This document shows positions 1-7,594 of a stretch of DNA of 64,000 bases, piece after piece. The stretch spans positions 1-64,000 of the forward strand of contig JAFTQG010000049.1 in the NCBI GenBank assembly GCA_017462915.1, written 5' to 3'. The notes under the pieces were generated by a model, which was not told the DNA's origin, did no database searches, and saw only the letters and a program-made list of their open reading frames with translations. Position 1 is the stretch's first letter; each line of letters begins with the position of its first letter. This DNA comes from Prevotella sp. (GTDB lineage: Bacteria; Bacteroidota; Bacteroidia; Bacteroidales; Bacteroidaceae). The position numbers were made by a program, and so were the translations under genes.

Positions 1-20
1 ATAAAACTTGGTTATTTTTG

Positions 21-73
21 AGATGTTTTAGTCTTGGAACGAAGGAGCATAGCGGGCTATGTGACTGAGTGAC
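21..73 (+). repeat. Dispersed 53-bp repeat, copy 1
   Basis: This segment aligns with 6429-6480 over about 53 positions, with one gap and roughly nine mismatches. The best-conserved blocks are agatgtttt, agcatagcg and gtgactga. Both copies are intergenic. Copy 2 sits just downstream of the ATP synthase operon terminator. The function is unknown. Confidence 0.7.
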
Positions 74-114
74 AAGGCGGAAACAGCCAAAAAGAACAAG
101 GGTTATACATACAA

Positions 115-174
115 GATATAACTATTTGCTTTATTATAGATATTATCGTTTAATTTTTGTGACTTACTTATAAT
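115..174 (+). repeat. Dispersed repeat related to 5727-5790, copy 1
   Basis: The block from 134 (ttatagatattatcgtttaa) to 174 matches 5751-5790 with about five differences, ending in gacttactta in both. Copy 2 ends within a few bases of the cupin stop codon and is bounded by a 10-bp inverted repeat. This copy has the right arm (gacttactta) but no recognisable left arm. Confidence 0.65.
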
Positions 175-220
175 GATTTCTCTCTGTAATGACAATAAAT
201 CCATTGCACTCTTCGGTACA

Positions 221-769
221 TTACCAATTAATATATTCGCCAGCAAAAAACCAACTGCTGGATTGATAAAACATTGGAGTAGTGCCTTTGTAATAATCAC
301 TTACACATTTCCTATAAACTTTTATCCCATCACTGTCCAGTTCGGCCTTATATTCTGTATAATTGTATTCGCGATTGGCAATATTATTACTGTATCTATC
401 ACGATGGTATCCTTCATAATAACCGGTCACAGGGCCATTTGTACCATGAGAATAGCCTTTGCCGACAAGGATATGTTCGCGCTCTCCATTCCAGCTGCCA
501 ATCCACCACTTCCCGTATTCCGTATCCTCGTCTATACGCCAATACAATGTATTATTCTTGACATCAACATTCTTTCCTTTTTGCAGACCTGTAGACGTTC
601 TCATCTGTACAGAAAGTTCTCCCTGTATCTCTGCAACTCGTATGGCTTTGTTGTATGTATCCTCCTTTGTGCTATTCCATACTCCGACAAAGTCTTTGAC
701 AGCAATGTCCTGCGCCATGACGCAACAAGACATTGCCATAATGAATATTGAAATTAAAAGTCTTTGCAT
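221..769 (-). CDS. Exported protein of unknown function
   Basis: A 182-residue protein with a clear signal peptide (MQRLLISIFIMAMSCCVMAQ, cleavage expected after AQ). The mature part starts DIAVKDFVGVWNSTKED, which resembles the start of small beta-barrel, lipocalin-like proteins, and is rich in Tyr and Trp. I do not recognise the family. It lies 27 nt downstream of another exported-protein gene on the same strand and probably shares its transcript. Base composition is AT-rich compared with the housekeeping genes further right, suggesting accessory DNA. Confidence 0.7.
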   Translation of the reverse strand: MQRLLISIFIMAMSCCVMAQDIAVKDFVGVWNSTKEDTYNKAIRVAEIQGELSVQMRTSTGLQKGKNVDVKNNTLYWRIDEDTEYGKWWIGSWNGEREHILVGKGYSHGTNGPVTGYYEGYHRDRYSNNIANREYNYTEYKAELDSDGIKVYRKCVSDYYKGTTPMFYQSSSWFFAGEYINW

Positions 770-796
770 AATTTATACTTTTACATGATTAAACTG

Positions 797-1408
797 TCAA
801 TCTTTATCGCCGAAGACATAACCTATCCTCAAACCGAATGACGGCGCGCTCTCAAACTCGCCAAAACGCATATATTCTCCACCTTTTGACGATACATCCT
901 TACTCTCGATCTTTTGTTTCATTGGACGATAAAAGACACCAACAGAAAAACCATGAAACATCAGGTCTGCAGATATTTTTATCGAAAAAGAACCACTCTT
1001 GACATCTGGGTCAAACCATGCTGCGGATGTTGAATAACCAATGAAAGGGTTTATCATTAATCCTGTTGTACTTTCAAAGCCATCAAAAGGAATAAAGAAA
1101 GAAGGGCCTATATATAAATCCCAGATAAACTTGCTATCATCAAACCACTCTATCTTCTCTGTATTTACCCAGCGGAAATTTGCCGAAAGGCCAAAACCTG
1201 CAATTTTGCTCTCGCCTGTACCTCTCACTCCAAGTTCCACTTCTGGGCAGAAGCTACTTTTCACAGACATTCCGTCCTGCCTGAGTTCTTGATTAATTGT
1301 ACTTCCGAAATGAGCCCATCCGTCAAATCTTTGTGATTTTCCCTCTGAAGAATACATGAGAAGTAACATTAAAATCAGAATCTTTCCTGTAATTTTCATA
1401 TATTTCAT
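797..1408 (-). CDS. Putative outer-membrane beta-barrel protein
   Basis: A 203-residue protein. The N-terminus has a hydrophobic signal segment (ITGKILILMLLLMYSS) followed by alternating hydrophobic and polar stretches such as AGFGLSANFRWVNT and FSVGVFYRPM, and it ends in FGLRIGYVFGDKD. These are typical of small Bacteroidota outer-membrane beta-barrels. The terminal aromatic pattern and closing strand are suggestive only. It may be an outer-membrane partner of the adjacent exported proteins. No specific family was recognised. Confidence 0.6.
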   Translation of the reverse strand: MKYMKITGKILILMLLLMYSSEGKSQRFDGWAHFGSTINQELRQDGMSVKSSFCPEVELGVRGTGESKIAGFGLSANFRWVNTEKIEWFDDSKFIWDLYIGPSFFIPFDGFESTTGLMINPFIGYSTSAAWFDPDVKSGSFSIKISADLMFHGFSVGVFYRPMKQKIESKDVSSKGGEYMRFGEFESAPSFGLRIGYVFGDKD

Positions 1409-1565
1409 TTATTTGCATTATAAACATATTTCCTTATATCAGTTGCATCTTTCCAAGAGATCCACGTCCCAATACAAAGTCTTCACTTACACCATATATT
1501 TGGAGTTTATTGATAATTTCTTATTTCAATATTATTCTCCAATGAGTTATTACTGTCTATTCATA

Positions 1566-2444
1566 CTATTCACCCATAGCCAAACGCAATCCCCAATAGA
1601 CACGCTCACTGAGAGGAGAGCCTCTGCGATGGGAGCAACGAGACTCTACTGAGAAATGGGCATAACTACCACCACGGCAAACTTTAGATGTTCCTGTTTT
1701 CGGCCCCTGCGGATTTACTTGATCTTCTTTCGTATAGTCTGTATACCAGTCTGAGCACCATTCATAAACATTACCTCCCATATCATAGAATCCAAGTTCA
1801 TTAGGCAATGCTGTAGCGACAACATGAGTATCACAACCATTACCTTTCATAGTCCACCAATTCCAATTGCTTTCAGATAGATAGCTCTCACCAGAATTAC
1901 AATAATACCATCCTACAAGAAGTTTATTGTCACTGCCTGGGTATATGTATCCCTTGGACTTATTTCCACCACGAGCTGCATATTCCCATTCCGCCTCTGT
2001 AGGGAACCTAAACTTCATACCACTAACTTCATTTAGCTTTCTTATGAATTTATCAAAATCCTCCCATGTCCCATATACAGGATGATATTTCCCAGAAGCG
2101 CTACCGCTTCCCTCTCCCATGACTGCATCATATAATTCCTTCGTAACCTCTGTCTCTGCAAGATAATAAGAACTCAAAGTCACCTTGTGTACTGGAAATT
2201 CATGATCATCAATTTTAGTACCACTCATGGTCTGTTCTTGTGTTGCACCCATTTGGAACGTGCCACCTTGAACATAAATCATATTAAAAGAAACTCCTCC
2301 GACTGTTATCGCCTTCGTAAAGCTTCCACTTTCATTCTTTGTCGCTCCACCATCATCATCACTACCGCATGAAGCAAAACATACACACATGAATACTGCC
2401 CAATAGAAAGGCAAAATGTTTGAATTAAACTTTTTCATTTTCAC
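1566..2444 (-). CDS. SUMF1/FGE-fold lipoprotein
   Basis: A 292-residue lipoprotein. The signal ends in a lipobox (CFASC, Cys about residue 26). It is followed by a formylglycine-generating-enzyme (FGE-sulfatase) fold: FNMIYVQGGTFQMGAT, then TEVTKELYDAVMG, FPTEAEWEYAARGG, NELGFYDMGGNVYEWCSDWY and KVCRGGSYAHFSVESRCS. In catalytic FGE the RGGSY segment is followed by two copper-binding cysteines. Here those positions read His and Ser, so sulfatase activation is unlikely. A structural or ligand-binding role is more plausible, as for SUMF1-fold proteins such as GldK. A second in-frame ATG two codons in is an alternative start. Confidence 0.88.
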   Translation of the reverse strand: MKMKKFNSNILPFYWAVFMCVCFASCGSDDDGGATKNESGSFTKAITVGGVSFNMIYVQGGTFQMGATQEQTMSGTKIDDHEFPVHKVTLSSYYLAETEVTKELYDAVMGEGSGSASGKYHPVYGTWEDFDKFIRKLNEVSGMKFRFPTEAEWEYAARGGNKSKGYIYPGSDNKLLVGWYYCNSGESYLSESNWNWWTMKGNGCDTHVVATALPNELGFYDMGGNVYEWCSDWYTDYTKEDQVNPQGPKTGTSKVCRGGSYAHFSVESRCSHRRGSPLSERVYWGLRLAMGE

Positions 2445-2499
2445 TTATTTTTTATTCATCATTTATTTGTTGCAACAATATTCGCAATTTAACCGTTGA

Positions 2500-3363
2500 T
2501 TATTTTTTTATCAACTCTTTTTTGAAAAGATTCAATCTATTCATATCTGTATCTGAATATGTATTACTTCCGTTAAAATAATAATCGGTATGAATCTTCT
2601 CACATTCCATCACAAGTGGAGTTTTTGAAAGGTCTACAGTGTAATACCAGGTTGTCAGCGACTCATTATAATAGTATCTGCCTGACCGTGGGAAGCCTGG
2701 ATCAGCATTCCCGTCGCAGTCATCATAATATTTAGTCCATCCTTTTTCTCTCAGGCGTGATCGCTCATCGTGAAATACCTTAACAACAATAAAACACTGA
2801 CTGCCATTCACTGAGATACGGACATCTCGGATACTACCATATCCTGGTGTGGTAAACTGATAAGCAGGATCTATCAATCTCACATTGGAACCATTTCCGC
2901 TAACCTCAAGCACATCCCAACTTTTGCCCGTATAACTGCTGTATTGTTGCCAAATTCCATCTATCCGTACCGGACTATTAGAAAACTTCTTAAGCATGGC
3001 TTCCAATACTATCAGGTCTGCATCTATCTCACTTGACGCCGAGGGGTTAATGCTGACGTATGTTTTATATAGCTGTTTTGCCTTATTATATGCAGATGTG
3101 CCTAACTCAGGTGTCAAGGCAGAGTAAATACGTGCAGCCTCAATATAGGCTTTTGCATAATTGGGGTCACTTTTGATTACTTTCTCATATTCTTCCGCCA
3201 CTTGCAGTTTATCATCTGCATTTACCATCATACTTTTAAGAGTTTCCGCAGCACGCAGATGAGCCGCTCCTTCACGTGAAAGATTCGTCTGTGCATTCAT
3301 ATTCACGCAACACAGCAGGAACGTCAGTACATATAACGATATATAGTTTTTAATTCTTTTCAT
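2500..3363 (-). CDS. Exported TPR-like protein
   Basis: A 287-residue protein with signal peptide MKRIKNYISLYVLTFLLCCV...MNAQ. Residues about 30-125 look like tetratricopeptide helices (AAETLKSMMVNADDKLQVAE, then DPNYAKAYIEAARIYSAL). The C-terminal half, from about residue 135 (IWQQYSSYTGKSWDVLEVSG), is beta-rich and unrecognised. It follows the peptidase gene by 26 nt and precedes the SUMF1-fold gene by 55 nt, so a peptidase-TPR-SUMF1 transcript is likely. A role in a cell-surface complex is an inference only. Confidence 0.75.
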   Translation of the reverse strand: MKRIKNYISLYVLTFLLCCVNMNAQTNLSREGAAHLRAAETLKSMMVNADDKLQVAEEYEKVIKSDPNYAKAYIEAARIYSALTPELGTSAYNKAKQLYKTYVSINPSASSEIDADLIVLEAMLKKFSNSPVRIDGIWQQYSSYTGKSWDVLEVSGNGSNVRLIDPAYQFTTPGYGSIRDVRISVNGSQCFIVVKVFHDERSRLREKGWTKYYDDCDGNADPGFPRSGRYYYNESLTTWYYTVDLSKTPLVMECEKIHTDYYFNGSNTYSDTDMNRLNLFKKELIKK

Positions 3364-3389
3364 ATAAGTAGACTGTATTTAGTTTGATT

Positions 3390-5009
3390 TCATTTCATCT
3401 TTGTTATGACGCCTATAATGTTTTCCACCACGCTGACCATCTGCGCCATCTCCTCCACGCAACACCATTCGTAGATGCTGTGCTCGCTTTGCTGGCCGGA
3501 GTAGATGCATGGACCGCCGGGAATCATGTCGGGCATACGTGCTGAAAGCATTGCTGAGGTTGTGCCACCACGCTCATTACGGGAAACGAGATTCATGGAT
3601 TCCTTTGCCGCCGCCTTGGTTATAAGCTGTGGAACGTACTCCGGCATGGAGTATGCGATGTTCTCATATTGCAGTGCCGGTTCGCTTCGTGTCACCTGCA
3701 CAAAGGGGAAGGCACGGCTTGTCTTTACGAATGCGCTGTCCAGATATCGGCGCAGGGTATCTCCCTCGTTCTTGTCGAAATAGCGGAGGCGTATCTTCGC
3801 CATGTATTCGTCTCTGATTTCCGCGCCTGTGCTGTCCTTGGGATGCTCGCAGGAATAGCAGTGTATATAGCCTTTCTTTCCGGCACTTGCGCTCGGATGT
3901 ACTGAAGGAGGCAAGCTACCTATAAAATAAGACGAGGCAGTGAGCGCATCTCCGTATTTGTTTTCAAGGCCGTGGCTTGGGTGTGCCATGTTTCCCTTGA
4001 AACGGACGGTCTGGCCTATGGCTGTGAAGTTGGCAACGGAGAACGCACGAGGGTCGTCGCCGTCAACGTCTATGACGATGTCCGGTCTTGTACCGAACAC
4101 CTCAGGGTCGTAGCGGTATGCGGCCTTACCCACATCCTCGTTCTGCGAGAGCATCACCATCACGCGTCCGTGCTTGAACTTCGGGTTCTTGATGATTTCC
4201 TCCAGCATGGTGACAAGCACCGTGCAGCCTGTCTTGTCGTCTGCACCGAGCAGTGTCGTGCCGTCACTTGTGATGATGGTCTTCCCTTTCAAGTCCTTGA
4301 GGTGTGCGCCCTCTGGCATGTCCGGACTGAGGGTAATGCCGTTGCCGAGAGTGATTGTCCCGCCGTCATAGTTGCGGTGCACCTGTGGCTTTATGCCTTT
4401 TCCAGGTGCTTCCGGCGTGACATCCATGTGTGCCATGAAGAGAATTGAGGGGACTTCTTCCTTTATGTTTGAGGGAATATCCACATAAATATACTGGTCG
4501 TCGGAGAGAGTCACCTTGACATCACTGCCTCCGAAAGACTTTATCTCATTATATATATGGGAGGCTATCTTCCTCTGCCCTTCCGTCATGGGAAACGACA
4601 GCGGATCAGGGTCGTCTATTGATTGGCTTTCTATCGTGGCGTAAGAAAGGAAACGCTCCTTCACTTTTCCGACACGTTGTCTAATGACATTGACAGGAAT
4701 ATTCTGCTTTGGAAGCGAAGCAGACAAGGAGAAAGACCGTGGAGCCAGATTAGAAACTCGTAGAGAACCGGCCGTCCCTACAGGTGTTACCTGGGGTACG
4801 ACTTGCGGATGCACCTGAGGAACATTGCGTGGAAGGTGACTGGCGGCATGGATAGCACCTGTTACTGCGGCACCTTTTGCGGCAGTCCTCGCAGTCCTCG
4901 TACCTTTGAGTAATTGTTTAACCTGCGCGTCGGCATCTAAGGAAACAATACAACACACCAGCGACATTACTGCCGCTGCAACACATGACCTGAACATAGA
5001 ACATTTCAT
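3390..5009 (-). CDS. pepT: PepT-like M20 peptidase with N-terminal secretion extension
   Basis: A 539-residue protein, about 130 residues longer than cytosolic tripeptidase T. The extra N-terminus starts with a signal peptide (MKCSMFRSCVAAAVMSLVCC...DADAQ) and a Pro/Val-rich linker. The catalytic domain follows: FMAHMDVTPEAPGKGIKP (metal His and Asp), LLGADDKTG (bridging Asp), SQNEDVGKAAY (usual EE pair reads E-D), FKGNMAHPSHG (dimerisation/lid) and SEHSIYEWCCVEEM (last metal His). It would remove N-terminal residues from tripeptides in the periplasm or outside the cell. The second Glu to Asp change is conservative. A long structured leader precedes it (5082-5530). GC content is higher than in the downstream exported genes. 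Confidence 0.88.
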   Translation of the reverse strand: MKCSMFRSCVAAAVMSLVCCIVSLDADAQVKQLLKGTRTARTAAKGAAVTGAIHAASHLPRNVPQVHPQVVPQVTPVGTAGSLRVSNLAPRSFSLSASLPKQNIPVNVIRQRVGKVKERFLSYATIESQSIDDPDPLSFPMTEGQRKIASHIYNEIKSFGGSDVKVTLSDDQYIYVDIPSNIKEEVPSILFMAHMDVTPEAPGKGIKPQVHRNYDGGTITLGNGITLSPDMPEGAHLKDLKGKTIITSDGTTLLGADDKTGCTVLVTMLEEIIKNPKFKHGRVMVMLSQNEDVGKAAYRYDPEVFGTRPDIVIDVDGDDPRAFSVANFTAIGQTVRFKGNMAHPSHGLENKYGDALTASSYFIGSLPPSVHPSASAGKKGYIHCYSCEHPKDSTGAEIRDEYMAKIRLRYFDKNEGDTLRRYLDSAFVKTSRAFPFVQVTRSEPALQYENIAYSMPEYVPQLITKAAAKESMNLVSRNERGGTTSAMLSARMPDMIPGGPCIYSGQQSEHSIYEWCCVEEMAQMVSVVENIIGVITKMK

Positions 5010-5081
5010 GGCTATACAGTTTTGCGCCCTGCCTGTCTCCCTGCGTCAGAGCATGTAACATGAAAAGAACTTGAGACTACA

Positions 5082-5121
5082 CAAAAAAAGCGTGGAGATC
5101 GTGCTTGTCGCTCGTTCCACG
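5082..5121 (-). terminator. Intrinsic terminator of the pepT leader RNA
   Basis: Read on the minus strand, CGTGGA (5121-5116) pairs with TCCACG (5096-5091), with inner pairing CGAGC/GCACG, followed by G/C and seven T residues (5089-5083). It lies between the leader promoter and the pepT start codon. Confidence 0.75.
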
Positions 5122-5530
5122 ATTAGAGGCTCTGGCATTGGCCCATTCTGTCAGAACGAGCAACGTCAGAACCCACGCCGATGAGTTGATATAATTACCC
5201 CTATACCATATATATACATACCAAAACCCTACTATATTTTACAGTAGCGGCATATACAATATGGACATAAGGATGCCTATAAAAACATCCCATGAGCATC
5301 TACCGTTGCTAAGTTCTACGACAGAATGTTGAAACTGCCAGATTTCTAATCGTCAAGAACAAAACGTTTAGTAAACGCTTTCCCTATATAGTGATTCTCA
5401 TTACCCTCCCCTCCGTCGCCATACAACTGTTACATATAGGACGACTCGGCGTGGGTGTTCCTCTCGCTACCAAGGGACTAGTGACGGACACTTCCGCCAT
5501 GTGCTCCTTTCAAGATGGAACAAGAATCGA
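5082..5530 (-). ncRNA. Structured leader or ncRNA upstream of pepT, family unknown
   Basis: A minus-strand -7 box (TATCTTTG) lies at 5534-5541 and an intrinsic terminator at 5082-5121, with no ORF between. A long-range helix pairs ACCCACGCCGA with TCGGCGTGGGT (plus-strand arms 5446-5456 and 5171-5181; 11 bp, then a bulge and 3 more pairs) and encloses about 260 nt. Before the terminator an 11-nt segment (plus-strand GAACGAGCAAC, 5154-5164) can pair with 5107-5117, part of the terminator stem. The element is therefore either a stable RNA or an attenuator/riboswitch for pepT, whose ATG is about 75 nt further on with no second promoter visible. Landmarks of tmRNA and RNase P RNA were not found. 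Confidence 0.55.
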
Positions 5531-5533
5531 TTG

Positions 5534-5541
5534 CAAAGATA
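5534..5541 (-). promoter_or_regulatory. -7 box for the pepT leader RNA
   Basis: Minus-strand TATCTTTG, an exact match to the Bacteroidota TAnnTTTG element and identical to the boxes upstream of atpD and the PPi-PFK gene. No good -33 TTTG is seen about 20 nt upstream. Confidence 0.6.
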
Positions 5542-5634
5542 ACATATTTTTTTGAATATTATCACATTAAGCATGATATTTTTTCATTTTTGCAAATGAT
5601 TTCTCCGATTACAGCTTCATATACTCAATAAACA

Positions 5635-5692
5635 AATGCAAAGAGGGGTGCATCATTTTCCAAATGGAACTTGATACAGCCCTCTTTGCATT
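5635..5692. terminator. 13-bp perfect inverted repeat downstream of the cupin gene
   Basis: AATGCAAAGAGGG (5635-5647) is perfectly complementary to CCCTCTTTGCATT (5680-5692) across a 32-nt loop that itself holds a TTCC/GGAA hairpin. There is no T tract, so it may be a processing or stability hairpin rather than an intrinsic terminator. It lies downstream of the minus-strand cupin gene. Confidence 0.55.
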
Positions 5693-5704
5693 CACAAAAT
5701 TCAG

Positions 5705-5790
5705 GTAAGTAAGTCTACAAATTAATTATAGTATCTGCTTTGTTATATTGTTATAGATAGTATCGTTTAATTTTGGCGACTTACTTATCA
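5705..5790. repeat. About 85-bp inverted-repeat-bounded element, copy 2 of the 115-174 repeat
   Basis: GTAAGTAAGTC (5705-5715) is inverted at 5778-5787 (GACTTACTTA), giving terminal arms of 10 bp around about 62 bp. The right half (5751-5790) recurs at 134-174. The size and terminal inverted repeats look like a miniature inverted-repeat element, but no target-site duplication could be defined. Confidence 0.5.
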
Positions 5791-6198
5791 TAACAGGTTC
5801 TCACGTTCTGTGATTGCGGCATCTGTCATGGTATATCCTTCCAGACTGCCGTCTTTTCCCTGTATGCAGATATACACCATCGGCTCGGCAGATGTGCATT
5901 TAAGATTGCGGTCGCAGCCTGGAGCTACACGGATAACGGAGCCTTCGGAGATGTCAAAGACTTCATCGTTGACCTGAAACTTTCCTGCACCTGAGAGGAT
6001 AACATAATTTTCCTCGTTAGCTTTGTGACTGTGGAAGAACGGCACAGAGGCTCCTGTCGGCAATGTGCCGAATGAAATCTCGCATGAGGTTGCTTCTGTT
6101 GCTTCTTTCGCGAATTCCTTTCCTTCGAAACCTTTCAGTGACCCGACTGATGCATGGGCATATTTCTCGCCCTTGTTCATTACCTTTATACTACTCAT
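5788..6198 (-). CDS. Small cupin-domain protein
   Basis: A 136-residue single-domain cupin. Motif 1 reads PFFHSHKANEENYVILSGAG (His-x-His plus Glu metal ligands). Motif 2 reads EGSVIRVAPGCDRNLKC, where the usual His is replaced. This suggests altered or weak metal binding. There is no signal peptide, so it is cytosolic. Substrate cannot be assigned from sequence; such cupins include sugar isomerases and sensors. It is monocistronic, with its own promoter at 6252-6283 and an inverted repeat downstream. Confidence 0.85.
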   Translation of the reverse strand: MSSIKVMNKGEKYAHASVGSLKGFEGKEFAKEATEATSCEISFGTLPTGASVPFFHSHKANEENYVILSGAGKFQVNDEVFDISEGSVIRVAPGCDRNLKCTSAEPMVYICIQGKDGSLEGYTMTDAAITERENLL

Positions 6199-6251
6199 AT
6201 TTTCTGTTTTTAATAAAATTATAATAAGAATCGTTTTCTGTTTTAATGGTG

Positions 6252-6283
6252 CAAAGGTAATACATTAAATATTAATATACAAG
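6252..6283 (-). promoter_or_regulatory. Promoter of the cupin gene
   Basis: On the minus strand CTTG (6283-6280), 20 nt, then TACCTTTG (6259-6252) fits the Bacteroidota -33/-7 consensus. Transcription would begin about 50 nt before the cupin ATG. Confidence 0.7.
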
Positions 6284-6428
6284 AAGTTACTGTCACGTAA
6301 GATAGTTACCTAAATGTCACTTTTGTATATTTTCAGACAGTTAGCAATGTGTTAAAATACGATAAATACATCCTTACTCGTTTTCAGCCTACCTTTTGCA
6401 TATTAGGCCCCATTTTACAATTAGGTCA

Positions 6429-6480
6429 AGATGTTTTCGCCTTGATACGAGAAGCATAGCGAGCTACGTGACTGAATAAC
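6429..6480 (+). repeat. Dispersed 53-bp repeat, copy 2
   Basis: Partner of 21-73, sharing agatgtttt, agcatagcg and gtgactga blocks. It abuts the ATP synthase terminator. Confidence 0.7.
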
Positions 6481-6485
6481 TATAC

Positions 6486-6525
6486 AAAAAGAAAGACGGC
6501 ATCCATAATGAAAATGGATACCGCC
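6486..6525 (-). terminator. ATP synthase operon terminator
   Basis: On the minus strand GGCGGTATCCAT (6525-6514) pairs with ATGGATGCCGTC (6506-6495) through a 7-nt loop with G-U tolerance, followed by a T-rich tail. It sits about 55 nt after the atpG stop codon. Confidence 0.85.
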
Positions 6526-6578
6526 TGTAATGCAAATTATAATAAGACCTATCGGTTTCTGTATCAATGCCGCAAAGA

Positions 6579-7547
6579 CTAATCCTGTGATCCTCCGGCA
6601 AGGTCAAGCAACTCATTGGTAATGGCCTGCTGACGTGACTTGTTGTACTGAAGATTAAGCACACGCAGAAGTTCATCCGCATTGTCGGTTGCCGTCTGCA
6701 TCGCCACCATACGTGCCGCATGCTCTGAAGCATTGCTGTCAAGAAAAGAGGTATAGACTTTCAAATGCAGATACTGAGGGATAAGCTTGCTGAGGACAGT
6801 GTGCATATCCGGCTCTACGATAAAGTTATCATTGAGAGGTTCAACGTTCTCATTTGCCTTCTCCGCTTCCTCACGGGCATGTCGTGCAATGTATTCCTGG
6901 GTCTCTTTTGTCGCTATCTGTGTCTTCAGGTCACGACCTTTCTCTTCATTGAAATCCACTTCCGTGATATCAATAGGGAGATAGGTCTTGCGTTTCAGCA
7001 CTTGACTGCCGGCACTCTTGAAATGATGGTATATCAGTTCAACCTTGTCGATCTCGCCTTTGCTGAACCTGGTAGCCACGTCACGGGCAATATCCACACA
7101 TCCGTCAATATCTGGATGGTCACAGAGATTATTGAAATCGCCTGCAACAGGGAAGCCCAACTTTGCAGCCTTCTCGGCAACCTTGCGCCCGACAGGATAT
7201 ATCAGGATATTCTCCAAGCCGAGTCCCTTATAATCGTCAACAGCCTTCTGCATAGCCTTTATGATATTGGCATTGAAGCCACCACACAAAGAACTGTTGC
7301 TGCTGAATGCGATTATCGCGACCCTCTTGACCGGGCGTTCCTCTGAATAGACGGTCTGAGCATCTATCTCACTGGCAAGGAATGTCTTGAGAATATGCTC
7401 CAGCATCCTCTCGTATGGGAGCATATTCTCTATCATTACCTGAGCATGGTGGAGTTTGGAACTTGCCACCATCTTCATGGCACTCGTAATCTTACGTGTG
7501 CTGTTGATAGACGCTATTCGGTCTTTGATTTCTTTCAATGAAGCCAT
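6579..7547 (-). CDS. atpG: F1Fo ATP synthase gamma subunit
   Basis: A 322-residue protein, the central rotating stalk of F1. The N-terminal helix reads RIASINSTRKITSAMKMV and the C-terminal helix NKSRQQAITNELLDLAGG, the two ends that form the coiled-coil shaft. The length is about 30 residues more than the E. coli protein, with extra residues in the central Rossmann-like region, a common Bacteroidota trait. It is the last gene of the operon, 47 nt after atpA, and is followed by a strong terminator. Confidence 0.97.
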   Translation of the reverse strand: MASLKEIKDRIASINSTRKITSAMKMVASSKLHHAQVMIENMLPYERMLEHILKTFLASEIDAQTVYSEERPVKRVAIIAFSSNSSLCGGFNANIIKAMQKAVDDYKGLGLENILIYPVGRKVAEKAAKLGFPVAGDFNNLCDHPDIDGCVDIARDVATRFSKGEIDKVELIYHHFKSAGSQVLKRKTYLPIDITEVDFNEEKGRDLKTQIATKETQEYIARHAREEAEKANENVEPLNDNFIVEPDMHTVLSKLIPQYLHLKVYTSFLDSNASEHAARMVAMQTATDNADELLRVLNLQYNKSRQQAITNELLDLAGGSQD

Positions 7548-7594
7548 ACACTTTCAAACTAAGAATTATACATCAGGAATATGTTTACCTGATT

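Larger units (their letters stand above)
1..222. other. Intergenic edge region with two dispersed repeats
   Basis: No gene is supported here. The stretch holds two short sequences that each recur once near 5.7-6.5 kb (21-73 matches 6429-6480; about 115-174 matches 5727-5790). The rest is AT-rich with nothing recognisable. It lies downstream of the minus-strand gene that ends at 221. Confidence 0.6.
6199..6578. other. Gap between atpG and the cupin gene
   Basis: The 380 bases hold the cupin promoter (6252-6283), a dispersed repeat (6429-6480) and the ATP synthase terminator (6486-6525). From about 6284 to 6428 only AT-rich sequence with loose GTTAC/GTCAC motifs is visible, and no gene. Confidence 0.6.

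Noticed and set aside
103-300. Minus-strand 65-codon frame at the left edge, and a possible cupin remnant (ITER near the end of both)
   Set aside because: Only about four residues resemble the cupin end and the frame runs through a dispersed repeat; not supported as a gene.
5082-5530. RNase P RNA or tmRNA
   Set aside because: The conserved GAGGAAAGTCCGG-type core of RNase P and the tRNA-like ends of tmRNA were looked for on both strands and not seen.
6286-6324. GTTAC/GTCAC motifs resembling the 22-bp arrays
   Set aside because: Spacings are 6, 13, 11, 19 and 24 bp with no 22-bp phase, so this is not counted as a fourth array.
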